A stretch of DNA of 64,000 bases from NCBI GenBank assembly GCA_963971425.1, contig OZ020517.1, positions 870,501 through 934,500 of the forward strand. Direction: 5' to 3'. Origin of the DNA: Bryoerythrophyllum caledonicum (taxonomy: Eukaryota > Streptophyta > Bryopsida > Pottiales > Pottiaceae). Made by a program: the position numbers and the translations under genes. The notes below the pieces were generated by a model. It did no database searches. It was given only the letters and a program-made list of their open reading frames with translations, and had not been told where the DNA came from. Below, one piece after another: positions 57,870-64,000 of the stretch (its first letter is position 1; each line of letters starts with the position of its first letter).

Positions 57870-58180
57870 TTGTGAGTTGGAGCACGCACGAGGGACGATC
57901 CGTTTCGAGGTGCAGGGCTGGCAGGATACTTGCAACATGTGGTTGTGGCTTGGCAAGGTGATGCGGGAACGGTATATTCTACTTGGTAGTGTGCGAGACT
58001 CGATCGCAGATGCGGTGTGTGAGGTGGAGATGACTGGATCGGTCTGAACCGGTCTGCTAACAGTGGAATCCTGGTCTGCAAGACTGTTTCCATCACCCAC
58101 GGCTCGTGAGATGCTCATGCTGAGGGCCAAGCCCGTGGACTGGGTAGAGGAGATTCCGCCCAAGGTTTTTACCCTTTAAG
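57870..58180 (+). pseudogene. Unidentified coding remnant
   Basis: A plus-strand frame reads ARGTIRFEVQGWQDTCNMWL, then WLGKVMRERYILLGSVRDSI and ADAVCEVEMTGSV to a stop at about 58048; a second open piece (REMLMLRAKPVDWVEEIPPK) runs to 58179. Composition is strongly protein-like but no family is recognised. No start or upstream exon was found, so this may be the 3' end of a lost gene. Confidence 0.35.
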
Positions 58181-60616
58181 GCCGACCCATCACAAGAACC
58201 TTTGTAGCAAGCTCTACAGGCCACCTCAAAGGACAAATTAGATTATAACTTAGAGGTGGAGGAAGATGAGCATCCATTGAGACCATTGCCACAACAGTTG
58301 GTGCAAGCATCGGCAAGCTACAGTTATTTCCATGAAATGAGTTTGTAGTTTTTTGTGCTCAAAAGTACCCAGTGCGTAGAAGTCATTATGCATGATCTAG
58401 AACCCTGGTAGATTCTCATAGGCTAGAAAAGCTCATTGGCCTTAAAAGGTTAATTCTATGCTTGACAGCCTAAAAACTGTAGCAATGAAAATCTGGATTT
58501 CAACTGGTTTTTTGTTTTGTCTTTACTTTGAATGTTTTTTAAAATTGAGACTTTTCGAAAGAGTCTTTCTTGAAGAGGAAGGAGAAGTGAAAGCGAGGGC
58601 GAGATTTGAATTTAGGAATAGAATAGAGCATAAAATATGTTATCAAAGTGTGCACCAATGAAATGGAAGAGCAATATTGGCAATCAATATTCTTAAGTCA
58701 TAACCACTACAAACTAAAGCACTTCCATAATACCCCAAGTATTCTAAGAATCGACAAATAGTTTCACCATATTATTCTTAGGTCAAGCCACCCTCTCCAT
58801 GTACTAATGGTTATTAACATGAGATTGTACAGTAGGAGGTGGTAAAGGAGGTTGATCCCTCTCACCAGTAAGATAACTTGTGTGATTTGTTTATAAAAAT
58901 AAGGGGTCTACACTTAGAAAACACTAGAAGCAAGGTTGTTGCCCCTCATTTACAAATATAGGATAAAGATAATCCCTGGGGACAAGATTATGACTCACTC
59001 ATTTATTCCAACAAAACCATGGTCGATGAGTGCGTCGGGCCACTAGAAACAAAATGTGGGTTGTAGCGTAATGAATCTAGCCAAAGCCCAATCATTTTGC
59101 AATATGTGGAGATCTTGTAGTAGCCCAATCTTAAGCACTGTAAATGTCGTGATTTTAGGATCACCACATTGCTCCACCCCCATTCCCACAATCCGTTCTG
59201 GAGACAATCTCCACAAGTCCCTCCTCCACCCCAATACTTTTGCTCACCATAGGCACAAGTTGTATTGAGCAAGCATAGCAAGAACGCCTTCTTTTCCAAG
59301 AAGCGTGCTTAAAGAGAGAACTGCCATTAGTCTCCTACTACAACAAATCCGATTATTGGGGGGCTGAGGGCTATGATGCTTGTAGGCTACAACCCCTTCC
59401 ACCCAGCTCATGAAGTTTAGTTATTCTCGGAACCAATGAACGGGCCCCTTCTCTCTCCACAGCCTATTATCCGAAAGTCGTTTCCGCTGGAACGAATGAT
59501 CTCTCTTCAACTTTTCGGATAGAAGGGGGGTGGTAGAAACTTGTTGCCGATTAACTGTAAAAAATGAAACATCATGGCCACGTGTCTTGGATGAGGCTCT
59601 TCCCATCGTTGACATACTGTGATAGTCGAAATTGAGTTTTATCCTTTATCCTTTTACATTCACCAATTTTGCCAATTTGTGAGTAGTGACCTAGGTGCGA
59701 TACATGCAACTCTCTACTTCCTCAGAATTCATGGTCATCACAAAGCATGACGTAAACAATTGGTCCCCACACATGCACCGGGATTGCAGTTTTCAGAGAC
59801 CGGACCCCTGCTTTTCGGGGTACTTTATTGAAATTTGTCCCCTGACATGTTGGCCATACCGTTGTGTATGTTCGGGATGTTTTTGGTACGTTTGACAATA
59901 AATCTTCACAAAATTTTCCCATAGCCGTCCTTCGTGTGGGAAATTCTGAACCATGTGCGGGTTCGCCCAATTCTGAACCAAATTCTGAACCAAATTTGGT
60001 GGCATATTCTGAACCAAATTCTCAATCATGTGCGGGGACCAAATGACTTCAACCATTACCGCTTCATTGATGGGAAATCATCAACTTTCATGAACATCCG
60101 TTATGAACAACCACTAAGCAGACGCACATGACGATCATAAAGGGCTTCATCTTCTAGATATGGTCCCTAAAAGTCCGCGTTGGGCTCCTCATGCCCACAC
60201 CAGTTTCACGGTAAAATCCGATATGGTTCCTAACCAAACCATTTGGTTACCCTCTTCTGATTTACCTTTTAACCATATTATTACCACAACTTTCCCATTG
60301 CGTTCCCGATGAGTTCCCATGATGTTCCCCAAAGGTCCCCACCGTGTTTCCAAAGTGTTCCCCAACGTTCCTCCATTCCCAACGCGTTCCCCATGTTCCC
60401 AAAGAGTTCCCAATGCGTTTACATTGGAAACCAATTTATACTTTTAAACTTTTATCCAAATTTACCATAAGTTTAGTGGGGCCCACCACCAATCGTTGGC
60501 CCAACACAGGCTCATCCGCACACATGTGCGTGAGCTTACTACAGTACAGGGTTGAACATCCGTTACAATAATTGTGACGGTTGCGTTGGAATTGCTGACA
60601 TGGTGGCGGTGCGGGC
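58181..60616. other. Intergenic with degenerate short repeats
   Basis: No gene. 59936-60030 holds several ATTCTGAACCAAA-like units; 60290-60430 holds about a dozen degenerate 11-14 bp units built on GTTCCC. An ATTATCCGAAAG block at 59464 is roughly mirrored by CTTTTCGGATAG at 59511, a small foldback. Confidence 0.5.
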
Positions 60617-60979
60617 ATGACGCTGGCCGAGTTCACGCCCACGGTGAGGACGGTTCTGGAGCGCCCGACCCGGCGGGATTTCGAGGACATGGTGGAGTTT
60701 GCAGGGGAGAAGTGTCGCATGCGGCTGGGAGATCTCGCGATAGAGTGTGTCGTGTTTGGGAGATCATGGAACTTGTAGCTGACTGGTGGGTGCGGTTCGA
60801 GTGATTCGGATACGCAGTTACAATTTTTTGGGGAGAGAATGATGGAGTTGCTGCTAGCTAGAATTGATTGCGAGCGAGTTGTGGTGGATACCGAGGGAGA
60901 GCCAGCGCTGGAGTTGGTGTGTGGATGCGAGGGCAGGCCCGAGGAGAAGGCGGTGTGGTTTCAGCGGCATCTGGAGTGA
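60617..60979 (+). CDS. Two adjacent GC-rich ORFs, perhaps exons of one unidentified gene
   Basis: 60617-60778 encodes MTLAEFTPTVRTVLERPTRR and on (53 residues). 60839-60979 encodes MMELLLARIDCERVVVDTEG and on (46 residues). Both have high G/C at third positions and many charged residues. A GT-containing donor near 60775 could join them, but the model is not verified. No family recognised. Confidence 0.3.
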
Positions 60980-61879
60980 GTACGCAAGACGAGCTCCGAC
61001 GTGAAGGGCGACGCTTGAAGCAGAAAATTGGGCGTTCTGTTTCGCGGAGCTGCGGTTGCTTGGACGCGTCTGCACTTCAACCTAGAGAATGTGCCCACGT
61101 GCTCGGCGCTGCTGGTGATCACGGATTCAGAGAATTCGGAGTGAAGTTAAGGCGCAGCTGTGAGGTGCGAGTTGAGCGCGTGAGAGTAGGAGCTGCAGAG
61201 CGTGACGACCAAGTGCACACGGCTGCGCGCTTTGGGTTCTGTGTGAGTCAACGATCGGAGGATTCTTGGCGACAGGCGCGGCGCGCATGATTACGCTGCA
61301 AGAAGCGATACAAGGATGCACAGAAGCGCAGAAGAACATACAAGGCTGCTGTAAAGGGAGCTCACTGTAATGGCAAAGCAAGTCAAGTCATGGGCCAGCG
61401 AGTGCACTTGAAGCCACACTCTAGGCAACCAATGTATATCGGTTCACAACATGACAAGTGGAGATGCTCCAACCACTTGCACACACAATGCTTTCTATTC
61501 CAGGCACATTCCAAAATGTGACAACAAAGAGTGTGACTACAAAGAGTGCAAACCGTACCTTCCCTTGACTAGGAAAGTCCTTCCTGTGGTTGCTCTTCAC
61601 AACCTGGCCTGCTTTGCCATTACCACTATTTAGCCAGCTATGCGCACATGCATGGACAGCTTCAACGCTATGCCAGATACTCGAGCATAGAAGAGGGCAC
61701 GAAGTGCACAGAATGAGCTACACTCGCTACATGTCCTAGAACACAGCATGCGAAACACTATCTACTGTAGATTCAAACACAGTTCAGTTCTCATACTCGA
61801 TCAAAATATAGAAGTGGCCATGGGACTTGAAAACCTTACGGTACATCATCTTCTGCATTCCCCGTCATATGCTTCCACC
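60980..61879. other. Intergenic and CHAT gene 3' flank
   Basis: Plus-strand ORFs at 60868-61290 are GC-rich but have no recognisable feature. The last few hundred bases are probably the 3' untranslated region of the minus-strand CHAT gene. Confidence 0.4.
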
Positions 61880-64000
61880 CTAAACCTTCCCGTTGTCGCT
61901 GCTGTCATCGTCAACTGCTGGTTGCGGCGTTTCCTTCCGTTGCAATTCCTTTGGAATGCGAAGAGAAGGCACTCCCCACACGTTGAAGGGAGCCCAATAC
62001 TGCACCGCGTCGTGACCGCGCCTGTTCATGCATTGCAGCGTGGCGGATTGCAAGGCGGAGGCCACATCGTTCCCTTTCCAAAGCTCGTCGTAGAAATCCA
62101 CCATCAGAGCCAGCGTTTCTTCGTCGTCCACCTTCCACAGCGAAGCCACCACACACGGCACTCCCGCAGCCATGAATGCTCGTGCCAGGCTCAGTACGCC
62201 TTCGGCTGTCAACCGCCCAGCCGAGGTTTGACACGCGCTGAGAACCACCAGCTCCGCAGTCCAGCGAGTCTCTAGGTTGTTGATGACTTCCACCGTCAGG
62301 TCGTGTGAGGACTCGGAGGTGCCCGGGGCGAATCGTCTGATTGTCGCGCTTGAATTGCTGCTGCTTGCAATTGCTGAAGCTTCACTTGTTGCTAGGGAGT
62401 TCGTGTGCATGAACCCCGACTTCGCACCGGACCTGATCGTCATGACGCGATGCAAAATCGCCCTCGCGAAGTTCAGGGTTCCATCGTCGTTGACAAGGTC
62501 CCGAACCTCGGAGTCAGATTCATCACCGTCACCGCAATCGTCTTCAAGATGTTCATCATCTGCTTTGCCCCTCGCCAACGACATATCAAGCTTTTCCTTC
62601 GCTTGGTCTCCCGATGACGTTGAGGCAAGCGCATTGCTCGCTGACACTGGAGGATCGCACGCCAGTAGCAACTGGTTGTTCCTGTGGTCATCCTTGTCAA
62701 TGTGCCCATGTGCTCCAATGTGAACAATCGCTTGTCGAAATGATTCTTGAGATGGTTTCGCAGCCCACTCCAGGAGTTTCTTCGCAGTAGCGTCCCTCTC
62801 CGTGAGGGTCATCACCGCTGTATCGCCAAACAACTCCACGAGTTTCTGCACCTCCTTCCCAGTCGCTTCGAGGGGTTGACGCCAGTCGCATTTCTCACAC
62901 TCATTATATGTCGGATTCCCTAGGGCGACGATGGATCCGCAGCGGCCTGTGTAAGGGCGAGAGTCGTTTTGCAAGTCTTGAAGACGATCACTACACATCT
63001 GCAGGACTCTCAGCGAGGGAACAATAGTGAAGGCGAACCTTTCAATGAGACGTCTTTGGTCTTTGCCCGGCTTTCTAAGAGCGGCAAAAGGCACTCGGGT
63101 GAGCAACTGCATGCACACCACCAGTCACAATTTCAGATGTCAGAACGATCAAGCCATCGGTCTCTAACCATTTCATCTTAATATATTCAAGTAGTAATCT
63201 AAAGTCCATCCAAACCAGGAATGCTCCAAGGTTGCGGAATGTGCCACTATACCTCACTTGGAGCGACCACCAACTTGTCTCCAGGCTTCACCTTGTCCAG
63301 ATGATATTCAATGGGCGCTATTAATGCGCCATACAGGAACTCCAAATACTTGTTCATAGACTCATCATCAGTGATGATCGATTTTTTACGAAGGTGCCTA
63401 TTCTCTTTATCTAGGCAAATTTCTGTGTGTTCCGGGTGTCGTTGTTTGTATTCCAGATAAGCGTAAAGATCATCCAACCTTTTCTGTGGGGTGGGCGGCC
63501 GTTTCGATGGGGTACAGTTTAATATACCATCATCCTCGTTTAAGGGTATACTGGATTCCACGAATAGTTTGCAGCCATCCTGAACATTTCAAATTCAGCT
63601 CTTTCAAAAATAAAGGAATCAATCAACAAGCACGGTATTCACAGCTAACGATCATATTTTGGCGAAGTGACTGATCGTAAACTTGCGAGTAGTGCTATAC
63701 CTGATCAATCATAATAACATATATGAAAGAGAAATTGATAGCAGAACTGTACTGCACAAATACAGTAGATTCTTTCTCAAGCAAAGCCCGACAATTCTCT
63801 TTGATATATCTCAAGGCACCACGGTCATGGGCATCAAAACCCCATTTCCTGACTTCATGGGGCTTCAAGGACTTGGGCCTGTGCATTTCATACTGGTACA
63901 TCATAACCCGTGTCCGCTCTCCTTCAGCAAATAGAAATGCGTTCCACAAGGAGGCATCTATCTCTCTCTGTGTATAGAAAGGCTCAGAGGTTACATCAGC
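61880..64000 (-). CDS. CHAT-domain cysteine protease, 5' end outside the window
   Basis: CHAT domains are separase/caspase-clan peptidases; relatives include bacterial TPR-CHAT effectors. Three phase-0 exons are visible: beyond 64000 to 63701, 63579-63253, and 63106-61880 (stop included), 617 residues in all. Exon joins are GTATAG donors with TGTTCAG and GCATGCAG acceptors. Motifs in order: AEGERTRVMMYQYEM; EKESTVFVQYSS with FIYVIM (typical CHAT strands); FLYGALIAPIEYHL, GDKLVVAPSE, then LLTRVPFAAL, where bacterial proteins have PHGxLxxLPFxAL; the catalytic-His loop VHIGAHGH (His codon 62710-62708); the catalytic-Cys loop VVLSACQT, followed by GEGV-like AEGVLSLARAFMAAGVPCVV ASLW and the YWAPFNVWG end. 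Both active residues are present. Between them lie 158 residues, far more than usual, rich in Ser and acidic residues. An N-terminal TPR region would be expected beyond the edge. Confidence 0.92.

Noticed and set aside
59464-59522. Small foldback as a MITE
   Set aside because: Arms are about 12 bp and no target duplication was found.
61748-62723. Plus-strand ORFs of 175 and 148 residues
   Set aside because: Antisense shadows of the CHAT exon.

Overview
The window looks like a land-plant nuclear genome. Plant hallmarks are spliced genes with GT-AG introns of roughly 75-320 bp, telo-box (AAACCCTAA-type) motifs next to genes, a clear ortholog of the plant magnesium transporter NIPA8, and many small plant-type DNA transposons (MITEs). 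A CHAT-domain protease and a sideroflexin, neither typical of flowering plants as far as I know, together with short introns and a DD34E Tc1-like transposon, point towards a non-flowering plant (moss, liverwort, lycophyte or fern). That last step is inference; no species is claimed.

Left part, 0-47.5 kb: AT-rich and dominated by transposons. It holds a decayed Tc1/mariner element with long terminal repeats (1.39-3.83 kb), a non-autonomous Helitron (5.43-6.36 kb) with two internal tandem arrays, two PIF/Harbinger-type MITEs (9.68-10.22 and 14.00-14.56 kb, both with exact TWA target duplications), a 3.9 kb PIF/Harbinger element with both genes (32.65-36.56 kb), a decayed Ty3/gypsy fossil (39.6-40.6 kb) and at least a dozen copies or fragments of several families bounded by TTAA plus a CCCCTAAAGG-like terminal repeat. 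Three GC-richer islands carry small host genes or gene scraps: 14.6-18.4 kb (a 137-residue protein and a divergently transcribed gene), 25.5-27.4 kb (a 101-residue protein) and 30.06-31.3 kb (unidentified exon-like pieces).

Right part, 47.7-64 kb: gene-rich, with all three well-supported genes on the minus strand. In order along the plus coordinates they are NIPA8 (14 phase-consistent coding exons, 47.785-52.292 kb), a sideroflexin (3 exons, 55.953-57.185 kb) and a CHAT-domain cysteine protease (at least 3 exons, 61.880 kb to beyond the right edge). Between them lie a Mutator-type MITE with a perfect 10 bp target duplication and a few short, uncertain plus-strand ORFs. Nothing in the layout suggests that these three genes act in one pathway; they are ordinary eukaryotic neighbours. 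No rRNA, tRNA, CRISPR or prokaryotic operon structure was seen.
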